Shown: one piece after another, positions 1 to 12,104 of the stretch
Layout of the letters: each line of letters opens with the position of its first letter
Numbering within the stretch: the first letter of the stretch is position 1
DNA from: Mytilus galloprovincialis
Lineage: Eukaryota > Mollusca > Bivalvia > Mytilida > Mytilidae
Assembly: GCF_965363235.1 (NCBI RefSeq)
Contig: NC_134849.1
Location: 64,623,122 to 64,687,121, forward strand
Reading direction: 5' to 3'
DNA length: 64,000 nucleotides
Made by a program: the position numbers and the translations under genes
The notes under the pieces: model-generated
Databases searched by the model: none
Told to the model about the DNA's origin: nothing
What the model saw: the letters and a program-made list of their open reading frames with translations, nothing else

Positions 1-705
1 AAATATCAGAGATTCACATAGGTAAATTTATCAAAAACGAAACTTAAAATAAATAGCTTTGATTTCAAAAAATCATGTTATGATTTATAAGGTCACATAT
101 ACTGACGCCATTTTCAGAAATGAAACTAAAAAAAGAAATACACATCAACTATGAGAGAAAAACAGCGAAACAACAGAAAAACTGCTATAATACAACCACC
201 AACATACACAAGAAAAGGACTATTTGAAAACAACTGCCATATTCCTGACTGGTTCAGGACATTTAAGAAGTAGTGGTTGGTTGAACCTGATTGTGTGGCT
301 TGCCAAACCTCCCACTTACAAGACAATGTTGAAAATACCATCTAAAATGACATCATTATATGTACATAATGTACGTGTCAGGAATACAGTACAAATAAAC
401 ACAAGAACACTATGCATGCATGACATGGGTTATGTTTTTATATATTTCATGATGGTATGATACTAAACCACTAACGGGAGAAATTGTGATTGATATTCAT
501 ATGATTAAGACATAATTTTTCAATCGGTTTAATTTAGGTCTGGAATTGGCATGTCAGTAACTGCTAGTAGCACTTTGTTAATTTATTGATCATTGTCATT
601 TTGCTTATTTTCTTTTGTTACCCAGCGCCTTTTCTGACATCAGACTCTAACTTCTGTTTAACTGAGTTTTTCTGTGCGTATTGCCATTTGCTTATTTTTC
701 TATAT
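1..705. other. Intergenic, AT-rich; left copy of a short duplication
   Basis: No gene is supported; the short ORFs lack codon or domain signal. Bases 1-123 recur, diverged, at 1248-1376 (taggtaaatttatc, aaaataaata, catatatacgccattttcag blocks), flanking the family A repeat between them. Confidence 0.5.
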
Positions 706-1033
706 TAGTAAGAGGTATAGGGGAGAGTTGAGATCTCAAACAACATGTTTAACCCCGCCGCATTTTTCCTCTGTCCTTATTCAAGAGCCTCTGGTCTTTA
801 TTAGTCTTGTATGAGTTTTAATTTTAGTTCATTTATATGTTTAAAAGGATAAGAATGTCGACCATTTTCACTAAACTAGTATACATATTTTTTTTAGGGG
901 TCAACTGAAGCCCACCTCTGGCTGCGGGATTTTCCCGCTGTGTTGAAGACCCTTTGGTGGCCTTCAACCGTTTTCTGCTCTATGTACTAGTGGTGTCTTT
1001 TGACACATTCCCCATACCATTCTCAGTTAATAC
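706..1033 (+). repeat. Dispersed repeat family A, copy 1
   Basis: Shares blocks with 30,560-30,842 and 54,622-54,862 in the same order: gagcctctgg, agtcttgtatga, cactaaactagtatac, aggggtcaactgaag, attgaagaccctttggtgg-type and gacacattcccca. From memory this is a very common mussel interspersed repeat. No coding potential. Confidence 0.75.
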
Positions 1034-2289
1034 AAAAAAAAAATATTCATGTAAGATATTTCCCCCAAGAAAATGTATATAATGATAAGATACTCAGTTT
1101 TTGTAACTAATATCGAAAAGAATTATCTTACCATCATTGTCGGCGGCCATGTATTACTAAAATACCAATTTATGACTATAATCACTGATCCATAATTATG
1201 GTTATTTAAAAGTCAATGACACAATGCAATATTTGTATACATGTCCTAAAAATATCAAGATTGACATACTAGTAGGTAAATTTATCGAAAACGAATCTTA
1301 AAATAAATAACTTTTAAATTTTAAAAATCATGGTGTGATTGATGATGTCACATATATATACGCCATTTTCAGAAATGATTAAAATGTGAAAACAAGAATA
1401 AAAGTTAGCTTTTCATAACGCTCGCATATATATACGTGATTAAAGAAATAAGTTTCTTTTTATTTTGTAAGTTACTTATTGTCCCAATGTGTCGGGTGTA
1501 TTTTATTGTATATATAATATATTTGTATTTTTTTACTGTTGTTACACTTGTCACTACAATACAAACTTACTAACTAAGATTGGCATCTTTTAAAATCACT
1601 TAAAATTGATAACAATTAGCATGTTGTCTTTAAAACCTAGAATTGATATTGTGTCTTTAATTGGAAGTAAATTTTCAGTGGAGATACATGGGATATTACT
1701 AAAAATATGAAATCAACTCTTTTGAATTTCATACTGTCGAAGCGGTTTCCTTGATTTTCCATCACCAGGAACGCGTATTTTTGAAAGCCAAAGATGTATA
1801 GGCACCGAAAATGTTGAAGAACTATTTGACAAAAAGTTAAAAAAAATCTTAACGGTTTATTAAATATATTTTTTTTACCAAGAAAGTTAGTTTTATATAA
1901 TTTAAACAAAATATTAAGATATTTTACACTTTATTTATTTTATAAATAAAAAGCAAGACATATATCAGTTTAATTGAGATATATATGATTAAAACCCATA
2001 CACTTAAGTTATAGCCAATTATAAAAGGCATTCTTAAATGCAGCAAGACATGCGAGAAAAAAATTCCCCCTTTTAATATTAATTATTAAAAGAAGACCAT
2101 ATCTCTTGAACCTAACTATACCAGAAAAAAACGTCATTAAAAATTAAACAGACCTTAAGATTATAATAACAAAAAATTTTGTAAAGTAAAAAGCCAATCA
2201 GATAAGGCATTCTCCAAATATGTGAAAAAGCACCTTCCTTTTTTTTTAACTTATAAAAAAAATCCCATAGTCCTGGAACGAACAATCAT
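1034..2289. other. AT-rich intergenic sequence
   Basis: Contains the right copy (1248-1376) of the duplication seen at 1-123. Otherwise I see only low-complexity AT sequence and no credible exon. Confidence 0.45.
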
Positions 2290-3365
2290 TATTTCACCCA
2301 AACGTATACATATCGTTTGACTGTGCCTAATAACTGCTTACCGCATAACGCGCACGGATGAGTAACGGCTATCATCTCAATTTGTTAGTTTAAACAATTT
2401 ATTCGTGTCTGTTCATACCCGTCAAACTCCGTTCCTCGTCTGGTGTACCCGTTACTTGTCCGTTGACGCCCAGTGAAGTCCGTTCTGTCACAATGAAAAT
2501 TTTGAGCATGTTCCAAAACTTTGAAAGGTCGTGTAACGGATGGGTTGTCCATTGACTGCAGTGTCCAGTAGGTGTCAGTTTTGTACGGTACTCGTCCGTT
2601 CCTTCTCTGTTTCTTATCCGTTACTTGTCCGTTGTACCGAATTTACGAGCAGACTACTACCAGACTTAAAACGGATCAAACGAAATAACGGATGAAACTG
2701 ATGCGTACCGTTTGTTACCTGACGGATTAGAGGCACAATGAAAAATCACGGACGAATTATCAATTAACAAGGAACTTTGAATGCATTTGATAGATTTTAA
2801 GATGGATTTTAGAATAAGAGATGAACGAAGTCGTTATACCAGATTAACCCCATCTTAACGTTTGGTGGCATTTTGAGAGAATGAATTAGATATATGTTCA
2901 CACACTCATGACAGGTTCTTCAAAATTATTTATGCATTATCAATATTATTTTGTTTTGTTTTGCGCTATGCAAACTTCTTTCGTCGGTTTTATCCGGTAC
3001 TAGTCCGTTACATGTCCGTTATATCCGGTACTAAATTATCCGTTAATTTACATGCTTGTTTTATTCGGTATTCGTCTGTTGCATATTAGTTAGACGTCAA
3101 TTCTATCCGTTACACATACGTTTCGTATCATGTAGCCTTCATATCCGGTATGCATGTGCTATATATCAGTCATTATACCGACGGAGAGAAATTTGAGTCT
3201 GACTGGAGAAAATATGTCAGCGAACAACTTTTTTTCATCCGTTTGTCTCCCGTTCGCGCTATCTGTTAAGGTGTTACCAAAGCGTATATATAAACAACTG
3301 TGTTATAATATGTTTGAAGTCAACTACACGTCAAGTTTAGCCTATTAACGACGGACGGGTATACA
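2290..3365. repeat. Degenerate CCGTTA/TAACGG word array
   Basis: About 1.1 kb in which CCGTTA, CCGTTAC, TCCGTT and their complements (TAACGG, AACGGA) recur irregularly every 15-60 bp with changing spacers such as cttgtccgttg. Orientation is mixed: mostly CCGTTA at the two ends and TAACGG/AACGGAT in the middle. Clear terminal repeats were not found. Confidence 0.6.
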
Positions 3366-4113
3366 TTTGAAAATCATGATCCGTCTATTTTTTTAAGGGG
3401 AATATTTTATACGATAAAAACAAACTTTTTATTACACAACTTATAAATAGGCAACTATTTCTGTAAATCACTTTTTTATTAAGTTAAATACAGTCAAGTC
3501 AAAATTCAAGATACGTGATGTGTGAAATGAAAATTATAATCGCATGTTTTACAATATATATGCCAATCAATAAGTTAACATTTCCCGCGCGTGCCTTCTA
3601 CACACACGTCATTAACTGCAGTATCAAAACTTCAAGTACAAGAACAAATATTATTGATTATATACAAAAATAGATTTCGGTCATTATCAATCCTGAGTTC
3701 CAAAACATAGACATTTTTATATACATGTACAAGTCTGAGCAATCATGTACTATTTGATTGTCTTTTTTCTTTCTGATCTAGAGACAAATCTATATCATGA
3801 AATTTCAATTATATGTTCAAAAATTGTAATATCTGTAATATATTTTCTGTATTATATTTGTGAGGGTCTCAAGTAAATCAGTGAATGCTAATTGAGTCAC
3901 CTTCTTTGAGGGGCGTAAAGACTGGGCGGGGTGGGGAGTGGGGTGAGGGGAGTAGCTTTATATCTGAACGGAAGAATGTGAAATAAAATTGCCAAACAAA
4001 TAAATCAAACAAAAACAAGAAAGACTTTGTAATTAGTATCCTGCTCAACATGTCGAACTATAGCACAAAGCTGAGTTTATTCATCATGCATTCACATTTC
4101 CACATCATGAATA

Positions 4114-4156
<43 letters not shown>

Positions 4157-4690
4157 CGCTGTACGTTAAGCAGGGTCCATTCACTCACTCATTAATCTAA
4201 TATGATAGATCCAAATGAATTTAGAAACATGTACAACCGCAAGGTTATTATTTTGTGTTGCTTTTATTATAAGTAGATAATGAAGTAACTGTTATAAAAG
4301 TTTCAAACTTGTCGTGTTGCAATTGTGCAAGTACATAATACGTTCAAAATGTGAAAGAATAGTTACTCATTTATACCAGTCAACATATATAATAATTAAT
4401 TTTAAATTGAATCTTAGTTTACATGTAACAATAATCAAATTATTAATTTGTCAGACCAGTGTAACGTTGAAAAGATACAATTTAAAAATCAAATTAGAAA
4501 AATTCATGTCAAATATTTTCAAAAAAAGTAATGGCAATTAATGAACAGGAAAATTTAATAAAAAAAATGAAAAAGGAATTTGCTATTATTATAATAATCG
4601 TTTGTATTTATTTAAAGACTAACTGTTACTATTACTTAACCTATAGCTGTACAATGTAACCTATGGGAGTGCAACCCGAGTATAAATCTC
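3366..4690. other. AT-rich intergenic with a G-run cluster and an (AT)n microsatellite
   Basis: No gene seen. A G-rich stretch with five runs of three or four G lies at 3924-3950, and a pure (AT)n tract at 4117-4155. Confidence 0.5.
4117..4155. repeat. (AT)n microsatellite
   Basis: About 19 uninterrupted AT dinucleotides. Confidence 0.95.
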
Positions 4691-4697
4691 AATAATC

Positions 4698-4760
4698 AAA
4701 AATTATACCATAGCTATCCATGGTATAATTTTCACAATTATACCATGGTTTTGTTGTATA
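4698..4760. repeat. Small palindromes of the ATTATACCATAG word
   Basis: AAATTATACCATAG at 4699 is followed by its inverse (CATGGTATAATTTT), then a third copy. The same word forms the outer arms of the 103-bp hairpin at 6169-6271. Confidence 0.65.
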
Positions 4761-4889
4761 AGGTATTCAAAAGAAAAACGTTGTCAAGACCTAGCCGCGG
4801 CCGTCTGATTTTTTTTTTATGGAAACAACAAAGTCAGTGTGGGGCCTCTAAGCTAATTTGCCCGCTTTGCACCAGCTGAAATAAATGAT

Positions 4890-4935
4890 TGCTTAGGGTG
4901 GGAATCGAACCCACATACACCAACTCTGTTGTCTT
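4890..4935 (-). other. tRNA-like T-arm (box B) fragment
   Basis: On the minus strand GTGGGTTCGATTCCCAC forms a perfect T-stem/loop with a box B. No D-arm or box A is found at the expected distance, so this is a tRNA or SINE remnant rather than a gene. Confidence 0.4.
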
Positions 4936-5464
4936 ATATTTTAAATGAACCAAGATTCGCTCTCAGAACAAACAAATAAAGTTAAAAAATATGTTGATTT
5001 TCGGTTATTAAATGGTAAACTTTCTATAGGCTCCACTGTACAGCTACATTTACATGAATCACATCTAACCGTTTGTTTGGCAAGGCGGATTAGTTTTTAG
5101 GGGATGGAAGGGACAGGAAGCACGCCCCTTTTAAAGAACTTTAAATACGGTAAACAAATAACCTATTTAAAAGTATTTTCAAATGTTGGCTTGCTTTACC
5201 CCCACCCCCACTGTAAAAGTGTTTGATCCACACCCGGTTTATTAAACACTGCTGACATCTAAACTTTAATGATGCTACTCTATGTTTGACCGTTAAAATT
5301 AGATTGCGTTTTACTCTAAATAGGAATATATATATGTTAGATAAACTGTTCCCAGCTCTAAATGAGCTACATGTATTTTTTTTTTTTGTAAATTATATCG
5401 TCGCATTTCAATGAATTTAATCGTGAACATTTTGAAATCTCGTTTAATTAATGTACGCCATGGG

Positions 5465-5640
5465 CGAGGGGGGATAGGACCTTTATCGGGACTACGGGAT
5501 CGGGTGTTTTTAAACTCTGGATTTCGGGATTGACCCTTTCGGGATCCGGGAATTCTTTTTTCGAATTTCGGGACCTCGGGATTTCGTGTTTTTAAGCCCG
5601 GGATTGCGGGATGAGGACCCCTCCTACCCTCCCTCATGGG
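5465..5640 (+). repeat. CGGGA-rich dispersed minisatellite, copy 1
   Basis: Repeats of cgggat, tttcggga and gggacctcggga. A second copy at about 38,680-38,865 shares tcgtgtttttaa-cccggga and tcgggat-aggaccc blocks. Confidence 0.7.
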
Positions 5641-6168
5641 CTTCTGGTTTCAAGTTAAATGTGGAATAATTCATACAAACTCTCAGACAGATTCTTGTGA
5701 AATTAATTTCCTCAAAATCATAAACTAATATAAAAAAATTAAAACATTTCGAACATTTAGAAAACAAATATAATAAAATTAACAAAAACTACCCTATGCA
5801 GTTCAATTGTACATAAGTTTGGGATTGCAGCAATCTTCCAAAATATGAAATATCTGTACTAGAAGTTTCTTGTGTCCTTATCCAGAACATCTAAAACAGT
5901 TTTTTCGTCACCAATGTAAAGATGCATCCATCGCTGTCGAAAAATCTTTTCAAACTGATTACCCGCTGTTTCTGAAGCCCGTTCTAGTTTTAAAAAGTAG
6001 GCGGAGCCTTAAGTGTAAGGTCCGAAAAGGGTTATTTTACAGATTCTTATTAAAATAATTTCGAAGTAAACAAACAAAAATATATGAAATACACAATTTT
6101 AAACAGCGAAAGATGCAATAGGTTAAAACAGATATTTCATATTTTTTGGAAAGTTTTGTGTTGTTTCG
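5641..6168. other. Intergenic, nothing recognised
   Basis: AT-rich sequence with no supported exon. Confidence 0.4.
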
Positions 6169-6271
6169 TAAATTATACCATAGTTTTTGTTGAAACCCCT
6201 CGAGAACCTCACTCGACTTCGTCTCGTGAGGTTATTTCCGGGGGTTTCAACAAAAGCTATGGTATAATTTA
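6169..6271. repeat. 103-bp hairpin palindrome H1
   Basis: Left arm taaattataccatag..ttttgttgaaacccc pairs with ggggtttcaacaaaa..ctatggtataattta. The centre adds a nested stem (acctcac..gtgaggt) capped by cgacTTCGtc. Confidence 0.9.
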
Positions 6272-6904
6272 TAAAATGCTAGAATCCGTGTCTCGCCTTG
6301 CTATTTTATATTCCATAAATAATCCCTTCCAAATTATAGATATAAACTATATATACATATACATGGAGGTTTATGTCTACATGTTTGTCATATCAAACAA
6401 AACTGCAATACTTTATGGTGAATCAGTGTTGAATATATAAAAAAAGTTTAAATACGAATAATTGAGAATACTTTCTTTTCAAAGTTTTGCCAGAGATACT
6501 ATCTTTCAATCTTTAAAAAGCTTCTACTTAAGTTTCATGTAATTCTATATTTAGTTTTAACGCTAAACGGGTATTCGCTTTTTGTTTGAAATAACGTATT
6601 TTCTCTAGTTTTTAGAGAGTAAATAAAGGCAGGGAATAGAAACAGCGTAGGGGTGTATGATGGGAAGGTTATGAGGGTGGAAGTTAGAACCATAGACTTT
6701 CCAGAGTCGGTTTTAAACTAGTAAAAGCACAAAGATGAAATGAAAAGCAAACCCTCCTCTATAGCTTATGCCATGTACACATAAATAGATTTCTTTGTAA
6801 AAGAAGATGATATGGAGATAGTTATTAAATTTACATATCACAAAGAAAACAAATAGTAATTATTACAATAAAACTAAGTTTATAACATTAAAAAGAATAA
6901 TATT

Positions 6905-7050
6905 TCCCAATTCTGAATTCCCAATTCTGAATGCTGAATTCTGAATTATAGGTGAGCCTACGAAAGCCGAGAAGGATAATTCAGAATTCAAAATTCAGAA
7001 TTCAAAATTCAAATTTCAAAATTCAAAATTCAAAACTCAAAAATAAATAT
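6905..7050. repeat. GAATTC/AAATTC short-word array with a cgaaagccgagaagg core
   Basis: Tandem aattctgaat / aaaattcaaa words surround cctacgaaagccgagaagg. The same core with the same word type occurs in reverse orientation at 29,880-29,985. Confidence 0.7.
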
Positions 7051-7079
7051 TGCAAAATCATAACACGTGTTTCCGGTAT

Positions 7080-7690
7080 GAACAACTGTCATCCTGACAC
7101 CTTTTAGACAGTTTTACCCTAGAACAGTTTTAGACAGTTCTACCTAGAACTGACCAAAGTTTTAGACAGTTCTACGACTAGAACAAAACAGTTTAGAACT
7201 GATTTGGTCAGTGCTACTGCTAGAATTGATTTAGTCAGTTCTATTCATAGAAAAGTTTTAAGAACTCTTTGTCTTAACTATAGATAAGTCAAAAGAATAT
7301 AATATATTTTGCGTGTGGCTTTATCAACGATAGTTATAACACTGAATGGTGACCAGTGAGATGTCCTAACTGCAGTGACGTCATTTAGAACTGTTCTACA
7401 ATCCTGACAGGTTTGGTCAGTTCTACGGCTAGAACAGTTTTTGACAGTTCTGCTGACAGTTCTACGGTTAGAACTGATTTGGTAATTTCTGCTGACAGTT
7501 CTACGACTAGAACTGATTTTGGACATGCAGTTCTACCTACTAAGAACAGTTTTAGATAGTTCTACCCTAGAACTGATCCTGGCAGTTCTACTTATAACAG
7601 TTCTAGGGTAGAACTGTTCTAGGTAGATATGTTTTAGGACCAGTCTAGAACAGTTCTATGACAGATTATTCTGAGAGTTCTAATGAGAGG
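7080..7690. repeat. GAACTGTTCTA palindromic-word array
   Basis: Around thirty occurrences of agttcta, tagaactg and tttagacagttct, mostly paired as ctagaac/gttctag, so the strand can fold on itself repeatedly. Confidence 0.75.
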
Positions 7691-8151
7691 TTAGAAGTGA
7701 TCTCCACTGTACAAGGGCAATAACTTTAATAAACAAAAACACTTTTAATTTGTTCTTTAACACTTTTTATTAACATTTTGAAAGCTTCAGAGTAAAAGCT
7801 GATGACCAAATATTTACACAAAATAGACTGACACGACCGCAACATAAATTAGATTAAAGCTAGATTCACACTGCTGATCAGATCAATTCTATACCCGACT
7901 ACTCAAATTTCCACGATCAAGCGTAACCAATTTTTTGATCGGGACTGTTTGCATTTGGAGTTTCTACCCGACTGCTACCAGACCGCAAAAGACTCAAACT
8001 CGACCTTTAACGACTCCTTCACGACTTCTTCGCGACTGATCATAGAATCCAGCCACTAGTTCAATATCTTTTCGAAGATCCCGACCAATTTACGATCCTT
8101 ACATGATCTTTACTCGACTTTCTCGACTAAGTACCCGGCCACGTCCACTTG

Positions 8152-8575
8152 TATTTTTGTCCATCTGACGAGTTAAGCCTTTTTGATTGTTATAGTTCGT
8201 TCTTATGTTGTACTGTTATACCACTGACCAAGGTTAGGGGGAGGGTTGGATACCGCTATCATGTTTAACCCCGCCACATTATTTATGTATATGCCTGTCC
8301 CAAGTCAGGAGCCTGTAATTCAGTGGTTGTCGTTTGTTTATGTGTTACATATTTGTTTTTCGTTCATTTTTTTTTTTATAAATAAGGCCGTTAGTTTTCT
8401 CGTTTGAATTGTTTTACATTGTCATATCGGGGCCTTTTATAGCTGACTATGCGGTATGGGCTTTGGTTATTGTTGAAGGCCGTACGGTGACCTATAGTTC
8501 TTAAATTCTGTGTTATTTTGGTCTCTTGTGGACAGTTGTCTAATTGGCAATCATACCACATCGTCTTTTTTATAA
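8152..8575 (+). repeat. Dispersed repeat family B, copy 1
   Basis: Shares blocks with the minus-strand copy at 33,690-33,885 (ctgactatgcggtatggg, gaaggccgtacggtgacctat) and with fragments at 21,390-21,450 and 24,170-24,250. It interrupts the left CGATC array of the surrounding element and is therefore younger. Familiar mussel repeat from memory. Confidence 0.75.
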
Positions 8576-8824
8576 ATCAACAATACTCGATCTCAACACG
8601 ATCCTGACTAGACCAGATCGACATGATCATATAATAGTATTGGTCGCAGAAATAATCGGTATTGGTCGGTTGAGAACATATTCAGTATAAAACGTACAAT
8701 GAATAAAATGTCTTATTTTCGAGCCCCCGCCACTATAGAGGAGAAAATTAAGTGTTATCCTTGTCCGTCTCATCGCCCAACAGTCCATACGCTGTATAAC
8801 TCTAGTTTTCCCCAACCAATAGTA

Positions 8825-9285
8825 TATAAAAGAGGGACGATGGATACCAAAGGGACAGTCAAACTCATAAATCTAAAACAAACTGACAACGCCATGGCTA
8901 AAAATGAAAAAGACAAACAGAAAAACAATAGCACACACGACACAACATAGAAAACTAAAGAATAAACAACACGAACCCCACCAAAAACTAGGGGTGATCT
9001 CAGGTGCTCCGGAAGGGTAAGCAGATCCTGCTCCACATGTGGCACCCGTCGTGTTGCTTATGTGATTACAAATCCGGTAAATAGTCTAATTCGGTAGGTC
9101 ATATTCATGAAAGGGAAGGGGATATTGTAGTTACGGCGTAAGGAACATATCCGATATCATTTGTGAAACGGTTATTCCATAACGGTCAACCAACTCGTGA
9201 TGGCGTCCGTAAAATTTACGAAGGGATGATTTCAACTTCACCATTTGGAACTCTTGGTTTAATAGCTTCCTTGTAAAACTTATAT
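8825..9285 (+). repeat. Dispersed repeat family G
   Basis: Carries gataccaaagggacagtcaa, aactgacaacgccatggcta, ggggtgatctcaggtgctcc and taacggtcaaccaactcgtg. I recognise this from memory as an abundant mussel repeat. Minus-strand fragment at about 41,848-42,020. Its small frames are not genes. Confidence 0.75.
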
Positions 9286-10105
9286 GCAATACTTTGCACC
9301 ACAAAACACAGAAAAAATTAATCTGGGTTGTGTCAATTTTTCCGTTCTATCGTTATGCCCCTTTAGAAATGAAAAAAATGTCCGAATTTTTTGTTTCCAT
9401 TTTCTAAGTTATGTTTGCCTCGACAAAAAGTTATTAAAATTACAAATATATATATAACCCCAAAACTCAGATCAAGTTGAAATAGCGGGTCATCATACAT
9501 TTATGTGTCCCGTGGACTAAACTTGAATTGTGGCGAAGAAAATGAACATGAAGCAACGACGCCGAGAAATATGTGTGAGGCTTCAGTTAGCTGACACGTC
9601 GATTCTTGTTCGAGAGGCCTGAGAGACAGTTGCGGGATGTTTTTTTTCTGTTTCTTGTAGAACAAAAATGCCTTAATTTGGCAAAAGGGTCTAAGAGAAC
9701 TGAAAATTGTAATGCATGAAAATAAATTCTTCACAAAGCACAATATGAATGAAACAAGAGATTCTGAAGAGGTTGTGTCGCTTACCTTGTTTATTGTTTT
9801 GGAAATCATGTAAAATAAGGTGAAAATCACAACAAATAGTACAAGATACCCATTTAACGATTAAGACCAAGTGTAGTTTAATTTGGCCTAATAGTTAAAT
9901 TAATAGTAGGTCATTCCTGCAGTGTAGTCTTATATTAGTAACTGAAGACCACTTATCATTATTTAAATAAGTGTTCAAGATGTGACCATTTGAAATTGTT
10001 TTAACATTTTCCCATGGACTTCTTTACAGAAAACCCCTATGTTTATTTTCGTCCTGAACATGCATGAAATATTTGCCACTGGACGTTAATAATCAAATAA
10101 TCAAT
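9286..10105. other. Intergenic, nothing recognised
   Basis: Includes a 109-codon minus-strand frame (9501-9830) with no domain signature; not called. Confidence 0.4.
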
Positions 10106-10107
10106 CG

Positions 10108-10550
10108 ATTTTTAGCCATGGCGGCAATGTTGGTTGGATGGCAGGATCATCGGATACATCAAGATACCCTACTGAAAATGGTGGCTAAGTTTAATTCTAT
10201 GTGTTCCAGTTGATTCAGTGAAGAAGATTTTTTTGTAAAAGTTTACAAAATTTACAAAAAATTGTAAACAATTAAGTATAAAGGGCAATAACTCCTTAGG
10301 GGTCAATTGACCATTTTGGCTATGTTTGCCTATTTGTTGATCTTACTTTGCTGAGCATTATTGCTGTTTACAGTTTACATGTATCTCTATCTATAATCTT
10401 ATTCAAGATAAACCAATAACTGCAAATTGTCCTTACAATTACCAATTCAGGGACAGCAACCCAACTACGGGTTGTCTGATTTGTCTGGAAATTTCAGGGC
10501 AGATCTATCATAACCACATGAAATTTTGAAATACTAAGGCTTTTCTACCT
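10108..10550 (+). repeat. Dispersed repeat family E, copy 1
   Basis: Blocks catggcggcaatgttggttgg, taggggtcaattgaccatt, cattattgctgtttacagttt and aaatttcagggcagat recur at 12,108-12,310 and 12,625-12,790. Confidence 0.7.
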
Positions 10551-10552
10551 CA

Positions 10553-10672
10553 GGAATAGTTTACCTTAGCTGTGTTTGGCAAAACTTTTAGGAATTTTGG
10601 TCCTCAATGCTCTTCAACCTCGTACTTTATTTGGCCCTTTTAACTTTTTTGGATTCGAGCGTCACTGATGTA
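10553..10672 (-). repeat. Dispersed repeat family F, truncated minus-strand copy
   Basis: ttggtcctcaatgctcttca and gagcgtcactgatg are the inverse of the copy at 60,097-60,430. It breaks off where the GATCG array begins. Confidence 0.65.
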
Positions 10673-11184
10673 TACTCGTGTATGGTCGAGTAGAGATCGA
10701 ATAGTGATCGAATGTGGTCGCGTAGAGATCGGGTTTTGGTCGAGTTGGTCTGGGATGAAAAAAATATAGAAGTCGCAGTGATCATGCAGCGATCGGCATT
10801 GGTCGAGTTACTAGTAATCTTGACCACATATCTTACAGATTGACGTTGATCGAGAAATGATCGGATATTAGTCGAGCAAAGATCGAAATGATCGAGTACT
10901 GATCGGTAAACTATTTGTATTCCGACCTAACTCGATCTCTACACGATCCTTTCCCGATCAATTCGATCGCTACTCGACGAATTATTGATCTCTTCTCGAG
11001 TGACTGGCTTCTCGATCCTTACTCGAATGTTTTTGACATGTCAAAAACTCTCGAGTAGAAAGTCAGATCGATGACGACCCGAACATTCTTGTTGATTGAG
11101 ACGGACCAGACTCCCGATCGCTTAATTTGTCTTGATCGAGATTGATCGAGTTGGTCTGATCGGCAGTGTGAACCTAGCTTAAAA

Positions 11185-12100
11185 ATGCGCGATTCTAGTC
11201 GGAGAGATTGCGATACGATCTCAAAACGACGTTACTACGACCTCACAACGACCATCTCGTTCTCTCTGCGACCCAACAACGCTTCTTCTACGACTATACC
11301 ACGATTATACTACGATTTTCAAGACCTTAGTACGATTCTAGCACGCTCATGCAGTCCTCATCCTACGACCTGATTACGTTCATACTACAACCATTTCGAG
11401 TTCTAGTCATGCTCATTGTCATTGTCTTTAAAATACATAAAAGCTCCTCAGGTTTTGATTTTGTATCAGTACCACTATTACTTTATGAAATATCGTTATT
11501 TGATCTAGATGGATTAGCAATACGTTGATTCAGGTTGGATTGTTGATTCGACATCTCTACTGGATAAGGATTCGTACCAGAGGCCCATCTGACTCAACTA
11601 CTACCCCTACCACCACGCACACAAGTTCTGGTGGATGTTGGTGGCATGTCAGTGTTGTTTTCTGGAATTCTACTTATTAATGACAGTTGGAAGGAATGGA
11701 ACAGTATTAATATGGAATATGATGTGGATATTATTGATGAGAGCGTAATTGGATCGCGGTATGCACTTGCTAAGATCGTATAATGATCTTGATAAGAGAG
11801 TGCTATAATTGCAGAAGATGCGTGGTAAGATCGTTTTGAGGTCGGATTAATCGTGGTATGTCGTAGTGAGAACTTATTGAGCGTAGTAAGATCGCGATAA
11901 TCGTTTTTTGGTCGCAGAATAAGAGTGGTGAGAACGTGGTATAATCGTAGCGGGATCGTTGAATAGGCGTAATGAGAACATAGTAGCATCGTGGAAACAA
12001 CAAAAAATCCCATTTTCATGCCGCTCATACCGCGACCTCACCACGATCTGAATTTATCTTAAATCGTGGTGAGCGTAGTGCGATCGTGGTCTACTGTGAC
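11185..12100. repeat. CGAC/GTCG word arrays in opposed orientation
   Basis: 11,185-11,400 is rich in acgacc, cacgatt and tacgac. 11,745-12,100 is rich in the complements (gatcgt, aatcgta, ggtcg). About 340 bp of ordinary sequence separates them, giving a foldback-like layout. A 144-codon minus frame is produced by the array and is not called. Confidence 0.6.
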
Positions 12101-12104
12101 TGGG

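Larger units (their letters stand above)
7857..11180. mobile_element. 3.3-kb element with inverted termini and CGATC-word arrays
   Basis: The left end (7857-7886) AAGCTAGATTCACACTGCTG.. and the inverse of the right end (11151-11180) AAGCTAGGTTCACACTGCCG.. match over 30 bp with four differences. TTAA adjoins both ends. Subterminal arrays of cgatc/gatcg and actcgatc lie at 7865-8145 plus 8580-8670 (left) and 10,665-11,150 (right), orientations mostly opposed. The interior holds other dispersed repeats (B, G, E, F). No transposase frame is seen, so it is a non-autonomous DNA transposon or foldback-type element, or a nested composite. Confidence 0.6.

Noticed and set aside
2330-2390. rRNA-like string (gagtaacgg)
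   Set aside because: Only a short chance match inside the CCGTTA/TAACGG array; no further rRNA similarity.
6084-6440. 118-codon frame
   Set aside because: Runs through hairpin H1, so the frame is palindrome-derived.
11594-12028. 144-codon minus-strand frame
   Set aside because: Generated by the GTCG-word array; composition is that of the repeat.
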